Part shown: piece by piece, positions 48,515 to 58,699 of the stretch
Layout: every line of letters starts with the position of its first letter
Position numbering within the stretch: position 1 is the first letter of the stretch
Assembly: GCA_905221615.1 (NCBI GenBank)
Contig: CAJNDT010003435.1
Location: 205,937 to 269,936, forward strand
DNA: 64,000 nt
Source of the DNA: Symbiodinium sp. CCMP2592
Lineage: Eukaryota > Sar > Dinophyceae > Suessiales > Symbiodiniaceae
Reading direction: 5' to 3'
Notes under the pieces: generated by a model
What the model was told of the DNA's origin: nothing
Seen by the model: the letters and a program-made list of their open reading frames with translations, nothing else
Database searches by the model: none
Translations under genes and position numbers: made by a program

Positions 48515-48702
48515 TCAATTATTCAAAAGCGCAGCCACTTGGTCGGCACATATCTTGAAGTTGTCCCACTTGGGGAAGCAATCTTGCGATGCCCTTGGCT
48601 CATTTGAGAAGCTGTTGTGGCCCCACAAGTTGTCTAGTGCTGGAAGCCTCGAATGCTGGTAGCCCTTGTCGCTAAAGCCGCTGCGAATATCCAGCAACCC
48701 CT
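48515..48702 (-). CDS. putative terminal exon of a minus-strand gene
   Basis: On the minus strand, AAAAAACAG precedes an open frame of about 62 codons ending in TGA. It includes LLDIRSGFSDKGYQHSRLPA and FPKWDNFKICADQVAALLNN. Composition is protein-like with no low complexity. Family not recognised. It would converge on the Deg gene, with stops about 700 bases apart. Confidence 0.45.
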
Positions 48703-49741
48703 CTGTTTTTTCCTCGCAGTCCTTGCGAACCTAAACTCCTAAACCCTTGAACTACCTCCCATAACACGTTTATGACGCCAGTAAACCCTGAGCCCGACCC
48801 TAAGCCGATGGAATTCCCGTAAGTCCCCTGACCCATCGCGATGCGTCTGACACCTAAACGAAGCTCTTAAAACCCACCTGATATAGCACTTGTAACACCC
48901 AGGTAAGGGTTAAGGCACCCCTCATACAAACCTATCGGAACCCCTATACAACCTGGCAAAAACGTTTGAAACCGGAGAAAAGCTCGTTCTCCACCTCGAC
49001 ACACCGCCATAAACTCGTCCTGCCGACGAGGAGCTGCTCTGACAGCATCCTCCGGCACCGGCGACTGGGTCTCTGCGTCGTGGGACGGCTGGCGAAAGGG
49101 GCAGCAAATCTGCCAAGAAGGTTGTTTTTGAATCCTTAAAGCTTACAAACCCTATACCCCAAATCCTCGGGGCTAAGGCCTGAACCCCAAACCTTGAACC
49201 CTCAACTCGGGCGCTCCTCCAAGGATTCTAGACGAAAAGGGCCCTGTACTGGTGCTGCGATGATCTGCGATGTAGAGTGTCATGTGGTTTTGAAATATGG
49301 GAGTTACCGAAAATAGAGGACCCTAATTGAGATAAAGCTATGTAGTATGGAACCCCGCAAAAAACCATACACACTCTAAGCCCGAAGCCCGACACCCTAA
49401 GACTTACAACCCTGACTGCTACATGTACATCATAACCCTTACATGACCTTAAATACCTGAAGGCTTCAGAACCCTGACATAAACGCCAATATGGGAGTTT
49501 CCGCAAATTAGGGGTACCTTAGTTTGGGGTCCTTAGAATCAAGATCCTACTGAGCATTTAGGGCTTACGGATGAACACGGGTTCTTGGGTTTGCGAGAGA
49601 ATTGCGTGAAAGTTAGGTTTTAGTGCTCTAGGGTTTAAATTTGGGAGTTTGGGCTTAGTATGGTGTCGGAGAAATGTTCAAGACTTTTTGGGTTCAACTT
49701 TGTCAATAGGGCTTCGTGCAGTCTAGTAGAGATCTGCTTAC
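48703..49741. other. presumed intron with MITE remnants and a doubtful exon
   Basis: Family A ends occur near 49294 (TGGGAGTTACCGAAAATAGA) and 49493 (TGGGAGTTTCCGCAAATTAG). A minus-strand open stretch after CTTGGCAG at 49109 down to about 48990 looks coding in two frames, so I leave it unassigned. Confidence 0.4.
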
Positions 49742-49785
49742 GGTCATGTTGCCAGCCTTGTTCATGTCGACCTCCGAAACCCTTC
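49742..49785 (-). CDS. putative exon with EF-hand Ca-binding loop
   Basis: On the minus strand TTTGCAG precedes 44 bases reading RVSEVDMNKAGNMT, then a perfect GTAAGC donor. EVDMNKAGNMT has Asp, Asn and Gly at loop positions 1, 3 and 6 of an EF-hand. The opposite strand is also open across this stretch (a 75-codon frame from 49722), so strand is a judgement; the splice sites and the loop favour minus. Confidence 0.4.
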
Positions 49786-50084
49786 CTGCAAAGCCTTTGT
49801 TCAAAGAAGGCGATGTGAGACAGACGCTTCGATCCTCTTTCGAACATATTTTCGGCATTTACACGTGTAAGGCAGTTTTTTGTAGTCTGGCCTTTTGGGT
49901 TCATCTTCCTAGTTCGGTTGTCCTCCAGCATGAAATAGGGTCGGAATACTTAACACGAGTGGCCCCTTATGGTTTCTAGTAGTATTGAAACAGTATCCTC
50001 ATGATTGGTTACAAGACCTCCGCATTCTGTTCATTCGACCTCGTGCCCTTCACCTGAACAAAGGGTCCGTGCACTTTAGAACAA

Positions 50085-50152
50085 TTATTATTATTATTGT
50101 GATTATTCTTATTATTATTATTATTATTATGATTATTATTATTATTATAAGA
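50085..50152. repeat. ATT/TTA microsatellite
   Basis: (ATT)n with GATT interruptions. Confidence 0.9.
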
Positions 50153-50239
50153 GGGTTTAGGGTCGTGCCCCAGTTGCTGCGGGACTTTGACCACAGCGCT
50201 GCGCATTAACAGCAGTAGCTCCTTGATAGGATTCCTGTA

Positions 50240-50335
50240 TAGGACCCTAAACCCTGAACCCTAAACCCTGAACCCTAAACCCTGAACCCTGAAACCCTAA
50301 CCCTTAAACTAAACCCTGAACCCCTAAACCCGTCG
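50240..50335. repeat. telomere-type CCCTAAA/CCCTGAA cluster
   Basis: Alternating CCCTAAA and CCCTGAA units. Confidence 0.9.
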
Positions 50336-50424
50336 AACATCCTTACAATAAGGGAAACCGACTAAAAGGCCCACGGGATCCCCATAAACGCCTTCAATCG
50401 AATTGAAAGCGTATGGAAACCTAA

Positions 50425-50497
50425 ATTAAGGACAATTAGTGCTGGGGTTCCCTATACATTACTCTTCAGGATTGAGGCTAACGGGTTTCCAACTTTG
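50425..50497. repeat. dispersed ~85-bp repeat, copy 2
   Basis: TTAAGGACAATTAGTGCTG, then TTGAGGCTAA and GGTTTCCAACTTT, as at 22655-22741. Confidence 0.75.
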
Positions 50498-50981
50498 GGC
50501 TTCTTGTACTGTATCATGATGACCTTCATGTCTCATCGAGACGCCTGCATGCATCGCCCTACATGAGGCTTGGGCATCGCACGTGCTCTAAACCCCAAAC
50601 CCGGGGTTATATGTCGGATTAGACTTTTCTGGGATGTTCTAAGGGCTATCAGAGGCCTGAGTGATTATCCAGACTATTCCTTAGGGTTCCATAATTTTCG
50701 TTGCATGTTTCGATGTTTCCACTGAAGCCCTGCAGCACCGAAGCCTCGAACCTTCGAGCCTAAACCCGTAGAGCCACAGCCCTCTTGACATGACACCCTG
50801 TAGCCAAAAGCCTAGAACCCTGAACCCTAAACCCCCAACCCTGCCCCAAAACCCCTACACCCTACATCCATCAAGGCCTAAACCCTAAAGCAAAGTCCTC
50901 AGCCCTAAAACTCCAAACCCTAAAGTCCAAAGCCTATAGCCCGAAACCCCAATGGGGCTTTCAGCCCTAAAGCTCTAAGCA

Positions 50982-51070
50982 TACCTTTGGTTAGTAGGGA
51001 ATGGAGGAATGGGGTACAACTATAACTACTATTACTACCAGTCTTCCATTCCCTACTAACCAAAGGTAAG
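50982..51070. mobile_element. palindromic element, family C copy 3
   Basis: ACCTTTGGTTAGTAGGGAAT and inverted ATTCCCTACTAACCAAAGGT; almost identical to copy 2. Confidence 0.9.
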
Positions 51071-51319
51071 TTGTAGGATTATTCAGGCCCTGTATTATAG
51101 TACCCTTATAGATCCCTTATAGTAACCGTTATAGACCCCTTTATAAGTAAGGATTCGGTCCGTTTACGTTGCTGTACATTTCAGGGCGCTGCTCGCGAAT
51201 CCCAGGTCCATGTCGTCAAGCTTTGTCCTCGGTGCGGGCATTTTCCCAAGCCCCCATGCGATTTTCATCTCCCAGCCTAGAAGATGAAACGTTGAAAGAG
51301 TAATGAAGCCAGGGGGTAT

Positions 51320-51400
51320 ATATATATATGTGTATACGTATATATATATATATATACATATATTTATTTATTTATTTATACATATATATTTATGTGTACC
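51320..51400. repeat. AT/TATTTA microsatellite
   Basis: Low-complexity (TA)n and TTTA runs. Confidence 0.9.
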
Positions 51401-51849
51401 CGCTATCTATGTGTACCTAAGCTTGGGTCGATGTGTGTTCAGTGGTCCTTACGTACATCCGCAAATCAAATGAATGTGTGCAGGTATGCGTTTGCGTAGA
51501 AATGTACGGCTGATGACACGACATGTCATCGCGCGTGGGGCTTGAGGGGCTCCCAGTGGCTAGCTGGCATTGTATCTACGTCTGAAGCCCATGTCCTAGC
51601 TGTGCTTCAGAGATCGTTCCCGACTCTTGTGTTTGATTTCGGGCTGCCGAGCTCGCTCGGTTTCCTGCGATGCGGTGTCTGCAAATCCTACGCCTAAGCT
51701 TGGTGGGTGAAGGCTCCACGGTTTAAGACTTTCGAGGGTCCTTGTTACAGGTATACGGTAATACCGTGTAACAATACCTCTACTACTATAATAAAATACC
51801 CCTCTTCTTATTCCAGAGGCCCTTATATCAGGCTTTTTGAGGCTCATAC

Positions 51850-51907
51850 CTTTTGGGATCTCCAGCTCGATCCAGCTTCTGTGGGGCTTCCGCGGATTCC
51901 TCGGAGC
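51850..51907 (-). CDS. putative minus-strand exon, Glu/Ala-rich
   Basis: CGCCACAG acceptor and GTATGAG donor on the minus strand. It reads SEESAEAPQKLDRAGDPK plus a split codon. An open minus-strand stretch after TTTGCAG at 51678 continues in the matching phase to a stop near 51570. Not recognised. Confidence 0.35.
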
Positions 51908-51965
51908 CTGTGGCGTGAAACCCAGAAGCCCAGCAGAACAGGGTTGTGGGGTCCCCGGTACACTA

Positions 51966-52069
51966 CTGTTGATGATATAAATCCTGCATTACCCTAAGGG
52001 CCCTAAACTATGGGAATTGTGGTATATTCCCTACTATGGGTAATGCAGGATATATGTCATCATCCGTAT
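51966..52069. mobile_element. palindromic element, family D copy 2
   Basis: TGTTGATGATATAAATCCTG and inverted CAGGATATATGTCATCATCC. Confidence 0.85.
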
Positions 52070-52514
52070 CACCATGTTGATGAATCTGAGTATCGTCACG
52101 TTGGGGATCCCTAGTATCATCATACTGAGGACCCCTAAAGGAGAATAACAATAGTAATACGGGTAATTCTCCAGGCTTCTACATTATGAGCCCCGAAGCC
52201 TGAAACCCTACGACCCTATCGCCCTAAACCCCACCCCCTACGGCGCCAGAAGCTCTGAACGCCCTTGAGATCGAAAACCCTCAAGCCGCGTCTCTCGACC
52301 TCTCTACCGGACGCGTGCAAAGCTGGAATCCGAAGAGGTTTCGCCCGCAGCTTCAATTTTCAGTCGTGGTGTGCCATCCAGATGCAAAGACTCGGACTCC
52401 CCCAGAACCCTAAACCCCCTCCTAAAAAAGCTCCGATTCGCAACACCCCCCCCGCCCGAAGACAAAGAAGACTGGAGCGCCTAAACTCTAAACACTCAAC
52501 CTCGAAGGATTCAA

Positions 52515-52611
52515 GATCCCTAACCCTAAGGATCGAAATAGCTCAAAAGCCTTATATAGTATGGTCTTTGGGCCCAAAAGCCTTAATATATGAGTCCTTA
52601 AATCTGTAGGG
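52515..52611. mobile_element. palindromic element, family G copy 2 (inverted)
   Basis: Carries ATAGTATGGTCTTTGGGCCC and CAAAAGCCTTAATATATGAG, the reverse complement of the copy at 23030-23125. Confidence 0.75.
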
Positions 52612-52724
52612 TAAAATCTAGCTACTCCAGGCCCCTACATAAGTGCTTCCCAACCTCCCAATAAGACTCCCTGAGGCTCAGCACGACGCTGCAGATGGAC
52701 CTAGTGAGTTTTTGATCTTCTATC

Positions 52725-53002
52725 CTAAACCCAAAACCCTAAACCCTATCGGCACTTGATCTGTAGATCTTCTACCCTAAGCCCCCTAAACCCTAAACCC
52801 CTAAACTGTAGATCTTAGATCTTCTACCCTAAGCCCCCTAAACCCCTTGAGCCCTAAACCCCTAAACTGTAGATCTTAGATCTTCTACCCTAAGCCCCCT
52901 AAACCCCTAAACCCTAAACCCCTAAACTGTAGATCTTAGAGATCTTCTACCCTAAGCCCCCTAAACCCCCTTAAAACCTAAACTCCTATAAACCCTAAAC
53001 CG
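52725..53002. repeat. telomere-type array with ~65-bp higher-order unit
   Basis: CTGTAGATCTTAGATCTTCT followed by ACCCTAAGCCCCCTAAACCC recurs about four times: a higher-order repeat built on the CCCTAAA unit. Confidence 0.9.
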
Positions 53003-53020
53003 TTTTTTTTTTTTTTTTGG
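53003..53020. repeat. poly(T) tract
   Basis: About seventeen T residues directly after the CCCTAAA array; could be the poly(A) of a minus-strand retro-insertion, but no body was recognised. Confidence 0.6.
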
Positions 53021-53073
53021 ATGGCTGCCCTGCCGGTCAGTACATGCTGATGTGGAGCTTCGGCCTCCCTTCG

Positions 53074-53215
53074 GGGTTTAGGGTTTAGGGTTTAGGGTTT
53101 AGGGTTTCGGGTTTAGGGTTTAGGGTTTTGGGTTTTGGGTTTAGGGTTTCGGGTTTAGGGTTTCGGGTTTAGGGTTTCGGGTTTTGGGTTTAGGGTTTCA
53201 AGTCCCTTTAGGGTT
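53074..53215. repeat. TTTAGGG/TTTCGGG array, opposite orientation
   Basis: TTTAGGG, TTTCGGG and TTTTGGG units. The orientation is opposite to the CCCTAAA array just upstream, so the two arrays face each other around the poly(T) tract. Confidence 0.93.
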
Positions 53216-53829
53216 TATAGGGTTACTGTTGGAGCGCGTTTCGGGTTTAGGAATTCGGAGGCTTCAGGTTTCGGTTTTGTAACGATTGTAATGAGTTTCG
53301 GGTTTAGGAGTTCCAAAAGCGTGGGACGCGCTCTGAGTCGCAGATGGGACCGTTTTAAGCAGTGGGAACGGCAGCAGCTTAGGTTGTGGAGTTTGGGGGT
53401 TTACAGTCGGGGTTCCTGTAAATCTTGGGATACACCACATCATAGTCGTAGACTTTGTCTCCGTCATCAGTACGTGCCCTTCAGCCGATCAGGACGGCTC
53501 TGTACCCTCGTGGACAGGATGCAGATGCAATGTCGCGGTGGAGTGCCCGAAACCATCAGACGGATCTCCTATTTCAGGCACTCACCTTTCGAGGGCCGGA
53601 GGAATACTTTGGCTCTCCTTTATAGCATTTTCCGGCGTGAACTTGTTTGGGCTTGACTCGGCACTCAGTGGAGTGTGGTGGTGCAAGTCGAGCTCACAGC
53701 TGGCTCGCAGGCGCCCGCACCGCCCCCACGCCTTTTAAAGTTGGGGCCAGCCGTGCCCGGCAGCTTTTCTCAACTGTCAGCAAGTGAACGTATACTAACC
53801 GAAAAGTAGCGGGGTAGGAACCCGTAAAC

Positions 53830-53907
53830 CTTTGTCTCATCCGAAGCCCTGCGAAACAACATGGCATCGTCTTGATGTCTGGATTCTGGCACTTGCAATT
53901 TCTCTAT
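53830..53907 (-). CDS. putative minus-strand exon
   Basis: GAGTTCAG acceptor and GTTTACG donor on the minus strand. It reads IEKLQVPESRHQDDAMLFRR and ASDETK. Protein-like composition, not recognised. A plus-strand frame at 53670-53812 overlaps in space but not in exon limits. Confidence 0.3.
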
Positions 53908-54175
53908 CTGAACTCTATCTATCCGTTTGTTTACGCATGCATCTCTGTTTGTTGAATGCATGCATGGTGCATAGGCTGTTGAACACAGGTTCACCTTTTC
54001 GCATGAATGCCGACATGTAGATGGGCCGATCATTTGCCATCTCCATCGCTCTTCAGGAAGCAGAATGGATGCCGGCCGGCTTAGAATCCTTTGCGAATTC
54101 GTCGACTACGCCATATATTTGGCCGCACAGCTATGACGGCGAGTTTTCGGGATTTTAAAGAGTTGTTCTTGACTC

Positions 54176-54575
54176 ATGTCTGGTTTTGAGCCGCCAACTT
54201 CGATTCAACAACGCCCGAAAACATTGTTGAAAGGTTGCAGGTGGACAGTCACTCATGCACAAGCTAGTGCAGTGGTTCGCGCTCACTGCAACCGTGTACA
54301 GAGGAGGAGCGCCCGATCAGGTTACCATCTGTTGAAACAGATCCTGGACATGCTGTCTGCGTGGGATGTCTTGCAGAATCTCGATGCAGAGAGGCTCTCC
54401 TCCAAGCTTCGTGCCCTTCGACAATCCGACCAACAGTGCCGACTACCCAAGATTTGTAAGAAGCATCGCGCTACGGGGATCCTCTTCTCTGGCCCCCCCG
54501 GAAGGCGTTGAACCCCTGGAACCCCACGGTTCTTGGGATGTTGGCCAAGACCTGAGCCAGGCGAAAGCCGTGTGA
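54176..54575 (+). CDS. possible frameshifted coding fragment
   Basis: Two overlapping plus frames look coding in turn: one with YHLLKQILDMLSAWDVLQNL, the other, from about 54400, with FVPFDNPTNSADYPRFVRSI. A single-base shift near 54400 would join them. No intron features or known domain. It could be a decayed gene or retrocopy. Confidence 0.3.
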
Positions 54576-55074
54576 CAAGAGATCGCAGCGTTCCCTCAGA
54601 TGCGCTTCCTTCTCAATTAGTGAACTAAATCGAACATAGGCAGCTTAACAATCACCTCTACTATTTTGGGTTCCTTATTATGGTTAGGGTATAATGGGCC
54701 CCATAGGTCTACTTTAATTATTAAGGCCCCTATATTACTCTGTATCTACAAATATGTACACTAAACCTGTTCAGTATCCAAAACGGCACTATGACAGTTC
54801 CCCGAACCTGTTTTTTCGGTGCTGTTCAAGCCCTCGAAAGACCTTAATATAGGGGTTGGATCGAATCTAGGGTTCCTTACTACACATGATTGTCGTATAA
54901 TGTATCCCGAAGCCCTAATACAGAAGCCGAAACGATTACCAATATTGTTACTTAGGGTTCCGTATGATAACTGTACTATAAAGGAGGCGAAACCCCTATT
55001 CTAATTATTGAGGCCTCTTGAGTATTCCAAATATGAAGGCCTCTATATAAACATGACCGAAGCGAGACTTAACC

Positions 55075-55162
55075 CCAAGTAAACCTACTTTTTTAAGGAC
55101 TTATATAAATAAAGAAATCATATTAGGGAACCTTAAAGGTAGGTTCCTTAGGGTCCAGGTAT
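55075..55162. mobile_element. palindromic element, family H copy 2
   Basis: GTAAACCTACTTTTTTAAGG and inverted CCTTAAAGGTAGGTTCCTTA, with the same ACTTATATAA core as 39887-39972. Confidence 0.75.
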
Positions 55163-55499
55163 ACCTTGAAATCCCCACAGCCTGAAACCCGCAGCCCTTG
55201 AATGTTTGTTGAATTTGAACTTGGTTCACGGTCACTTCAGCATAGACTACATCCGTGCGATATGTACCCATACTCCGTGCAGGGTCTGTAGGACGCTCGA
55301 CAAAGCGAGGGGCTTGTTGAGGGCTTTTGGAGGTTTAAGGTCTATAGAGTCTAGAGTTCAGGCAATTTAGGGGCTGCTGCTGGACCCTATGGCACAAAAC
55401 GTTAGCAGAACCCTTGCCCATTCTAGGTAGTCGGGCAGTCCAGAACCAAAAAATCCTGGCAGTAGATGTTCAGATCATGCGAGTAGCCGTTTAGCCCAA

Positions 55500-55710
55500 A
55501 GAATGTTGCATACGTGCCAACACTTGGATGATATTCACCTTGAAAAGAGACAAGTCAAGCAGGCAATGTAGGGAAGCCATCGTATCAGTTGTTTTCTCCC
55601 TATGTTTGGACATCATCAACGGACTCATCGGCAATGTGACGGAGGACTGGCTGCCAATGAGTGCTGTGAGTTTCTTTGCAAGGGTGTTGCATGTGCAAGG
55701 GTAGACAGTT
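55500..55710 (+). pseudogene. frameshifted coding fragment upstream of coiled-coil gene
   Basis: Plus-strand frames HLDDIHLEKRQVKQAM and REAIVSVVFSLCLDIINGLI (continuing GNVTEDWLPM to a stop) abut in different frames near 55570. They could be exons or a broken upstream part of the ORF that follows. Confidence 0.3.
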
Positions 55711-55758
55711 ATGTAAGCGTCTCAAACAGGGTCTGAATGACATCATTGTTCGTGAGTC

Positions 55759-56976
55759 TTGAATGAGGAAGCTGTTAGCCTCAGAACCCAGTCATCTCAT
55801 CAACCAGTCAGTTCGCCATCTTCTCAGAGCATGGCATCTGAGGCTATGCAACCATCGCAACATGCAAAACGGGCAAGCATGGCGAACACTTGGCTCGCCA
55901 AAGTGAGCAACCCAGCATCGCAACAAGATGACAGCATTGATGGTTCCGATGATGCAAAGCGCCGCGAGCAAAAGTGGAACAATCTCCATGCAACACTGCA
56001 GGAGAAGAAGCTCAAGTCAGCTGGAGTTCAAGACAGCTCAGCAGGACCCAAGGATAGCCACCCGCCCCCCCCCCCCCCCGGCACGGTCGACGTGGATGCG
56101 AAGATCAAGGGCTATCGTGAGGCAAGGGACAAGCAGCTGCAGACACAATGTCCAAACATTTGCGTGGCATCAGAATCAGAAGTTTCGTCCTTGCCAAACA
56201 CGGTTGACATTGATGCAAAGATCAACGCCAGCCGTATGGCGAAGCAAGAGAAGGATGAGGCAGATCGGCAGAAAAAGCTCCAGGCACAACGGGCAGCGGA
56301 CGAAGAGCGCCGTGAGAAGCTTCGGGCAAAGGCGGAGGCAAAGGAGGAGGAGGAACGGGCAGCGCTGGCCATGAAAGCAGCACGGCTGGCCGAGGCGGAG
56401 GCGCAGGAACAAAGGAGAGTCGCAGAATATATGGCACAGCAGGAAGCGATGGCGCGGCAGCGAGAGAGAGAGCAGGAAGCGATCCGAGCAAAAATTGCTG
56501 CCGTGGCAGCTGCGAGAGAAGAGGAGATGCAACATGAAATTGAGCGCCGAAACTTGCCTTCCGAGCTTCTGCCATTTTTGCGTTCCACTCCTCACGGTGA
56601 AGACTGGGATACCAGAGTGGCCACCGCGAAAGTTCGCATGGAGGAAGAAATGCAGATGATAAAAGAACTTCGTTGGCGCAACTTGTCGCCTGAGCCAAAC
56701 CTTTTGTCAGAACTACGCTCCACTCCTTCAAGTGCAGATTGGAATACCAGGGTCGTCGATGCCTGGCGTGCCGTTGAAAAGGCATCAGGAAGAGATCCAT
56801 ACCCAGATCGGTGGACCCAGGACGAGGAGAGCCAACTGCAGATGATGATCATGTGCGATGCGCACAGTTTTGTACAGTTCAACAAGCGTGAAATCGAGTG
56901 GTTGCAAAAGAAGAAGCGATTTTGCTCAATGCGTGATCACAGTGCTGCTCCATGGGCAATTTATCAGCAGCCCTAA
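55759..56976 (+). CDS. coiled-coil protein with internal repeats, unknown function
   Basis: A 405-codon open frame; the first ATG is at 55831 (residue 25), and the upstream stop at 55753 shows the frame does not extend far. Layout: a Ser/Gln-rich start, a Pro run near residues 101-107, two copies of a TVDxDAKIxxxR motif (near 109 and 149), a long charged coiled coil (about 165-255, Glu/Ala/Arg-rich), then two copies of a ~44-residue module near 262 and 306 (RNL..E.L..LRSTP...DWxTRV), and a C-terminal segment with many aromatic and basic residues. No known domain is recognised. It is intronless over 1.2 kb, unlike its neighbours, which hints at a retrocopy. A plus frame after the stop (LPDVVELVGTPVFVPVAGSW, 56990-57070) looks coding, so the stop may reflect a frameshift. 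Confidence 0.72.
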   Translation: MNEEAVSLRTQSSHQPVSSPSSQSMASEAMQPSQHAKRASMANTWLAKVSNPASQQDDSIDGSDDAKRREQKWNNLHATLQEKKLKSAGVQDSSAGPKDSHPPPPPPGTVDVDAKIKGYREARDKQLQTQCPNICVASESEVSSLPNTVDIDAKINASRMAKQEKDEADRQKKLQAQRAADEERREKLRAKAEAKEEEERAALAMKAARLAEAEAQEQRRVAEYMAQQEAMARQREREQEAIRAKIAAVAAAREEEMQHEIERRNLPSELLPFLRSTPHGEDWDTRVATAKVRMEEEMQMIKELRWRNLSPEPNLLSELRSTPSSADWNTRVVDAWRAVEKASGRDPYPDRWTQDEESQLQMMIMCDAHSFVQFNKREIEWLQKKKRFCSMRDHSAAPWAIYQQP

Positions 56977-57540
56977 AGAAAAGTACAGGACTGCCAGACG
57001 TAGTTGAGCTGGTCGGTACACCTGTCTTTGTTCCTGTTGCCGGCAGCTGGAAATCTCATCAGCAGTAGCCTGGTGGGGAAGCCAGTGTCAGAGATGGGAT
57101 GTGCCAAAGGCAAATCTCAAGCAACTGAACAGTTTTCAAGCTAGGATATCCGACGTGCCACTGTTGTCCGAAAGAAGATGATCGAAGATGCATGATGTGC
57201 CGGACTGTGTGAGGATGTGCTCAGCGACACTAAACTTGTTCACCTTGTCGAACTGCGAGGATTCAGAGGATACCTATTCGTTCCTCATCACGTTGCCTGC
57301 CGTCCATCTGGACTGGGGTTAAGAGTGCAGTTCACCCTAAACCCTACCGTGATTGCGAGCGTCTGTGCGTGGCCGCGTGCGGTGTTGACTTAAATTGTTC
57401 CGCTTACCCCACCGCAACCTGCCACATTATCCTGCGTGAGGAGTCCGACAAATTCCTACCTCCACAAGTGCCATGGGTGGTTCGTGTGCTTTCGCTTGTT
57501 GCGCAATAAATCTTATATACCTGAAAGCCAGCGCAAATCC
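56977..57540. other. unique spacer, no gene recognised
   Basis: Host-like base composition. Apart from the short frame noted next to the coiled-coil gene, nothing is seen. The composition turns AT-rich at about 57.5 kb. Confidence 0.5.
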
Positions 57541-57812
57541 TGCCGTGACTTGAGTCGAAACAAACTATAAAGCTCATTAAAGCCAATGTTTGTTTAAATC
57601 CGTACAAAATCATCTACAAAGTAGCACAAAAGCAGGCCCAGAACAAAAAGCAACAAGCACCGCACAACATCAAGTCTCAAAAGATGAAGTGGGTTTTTTG
57701 AGGCTAGTATTTGCATTAGGTAACAAGCTATGTGTAAAGCATTGGTTTGTTTTTTATTTACACAGTTTATTTCAATAATCTTCGGCTTGGCTAGTTTTGG
57801 AAGGCTTTCATT

Positions 57813-58546
57813 TCACTGCTTCACCATTTTTTGGTATCTACAGAAACCGCGCGTCCAGAAGCTTTCCCCTGCACTATCCGTCACTGATTCAGTTCGTAGC
57901 ACTTCTAGTTTTACATTTTGTTTTTTTGAATACATTATATGTTCAATACTGTTGGGTTCTTGTCTGTTTTCAATGTAGTCACATATCTTCTTTATAATAT
58001 TGGATATTGGTTCAATATGGGAGTTAATATAATCACAAAACCGTTGTTTAGTATCCGATCGTTTCTTAAATGTTTTGTCGTATTCTGTTTTTGCTTTATT
58101 CCGCAATTTGGTAAATATGTTTCTATACCATCTCTTCCATTCCATAGTGAATTATAACAGTTCCTAATTTCTTTATGGATTTTCTGATTGTAAACACCAG
58201 TGTCGCCATTTAGTATATGATTTACAACTTTTTTGTATGTTGGGAATAGGTTTAAATTCACATAATAATAAATGCTCGTGTTTCCTTGTTCTTTTGCACT
58301 TTCTCCATGTTCTTGTATTGTATACATATGTTTATCTTCAACTGCTTCAATGGTATTCTCAAACTTCTTCATGCTACAACCGTAAACGTGACTTTTTAAT
58401 GTTTTTAGTGTTGCACATGTCTCGCATTCAGTGTAACTGAATCTGCATATTGTTTTAATCGCACTTGCGGGTATTGGCAAGCTATACAAGTTAAGATTTT
58501 CTTCTTTACGACACATACTGATTTTTTCATTTATATATGTTTTCAT
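57813..58546 (-). pseudogene. unknown viral-type protein, one frameshift
   Basis: Two minus frames, 58546-58140 and 58145-57813, join by one shift near 58140 into a protein of about 240 residues. The first carries a Cys-rich segment (CRFSYTECETCATLK); the second a basic helical region (WYRNIFTKLRNKAKTEYDKT). Family not recognised. Confidence 0.55.
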
Positions 58547-58699
58547 TTCAATGAATTTACGAATTCATTAATGATTTCTTCCTGTTCTTCTTCGGTGAAC
58601 ATTTCGATTATAATATAAGTAGATATTTCTTCTTTAAATACTTTTCTGAAGAATGTTTATTCCAAAGAATATTAAACCGTCAATAATTCGAATCTCAAA

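Noticed and set aside
49722..49979. Plus-strand frame (LLTVMLPALFMSTSETLPAK) as an exon
   Set aside because: It overlaps a minus-strand EF-hand exon with an ideal GTAAGC donor; the two are mutually exclusive and the minus reading is better supported.
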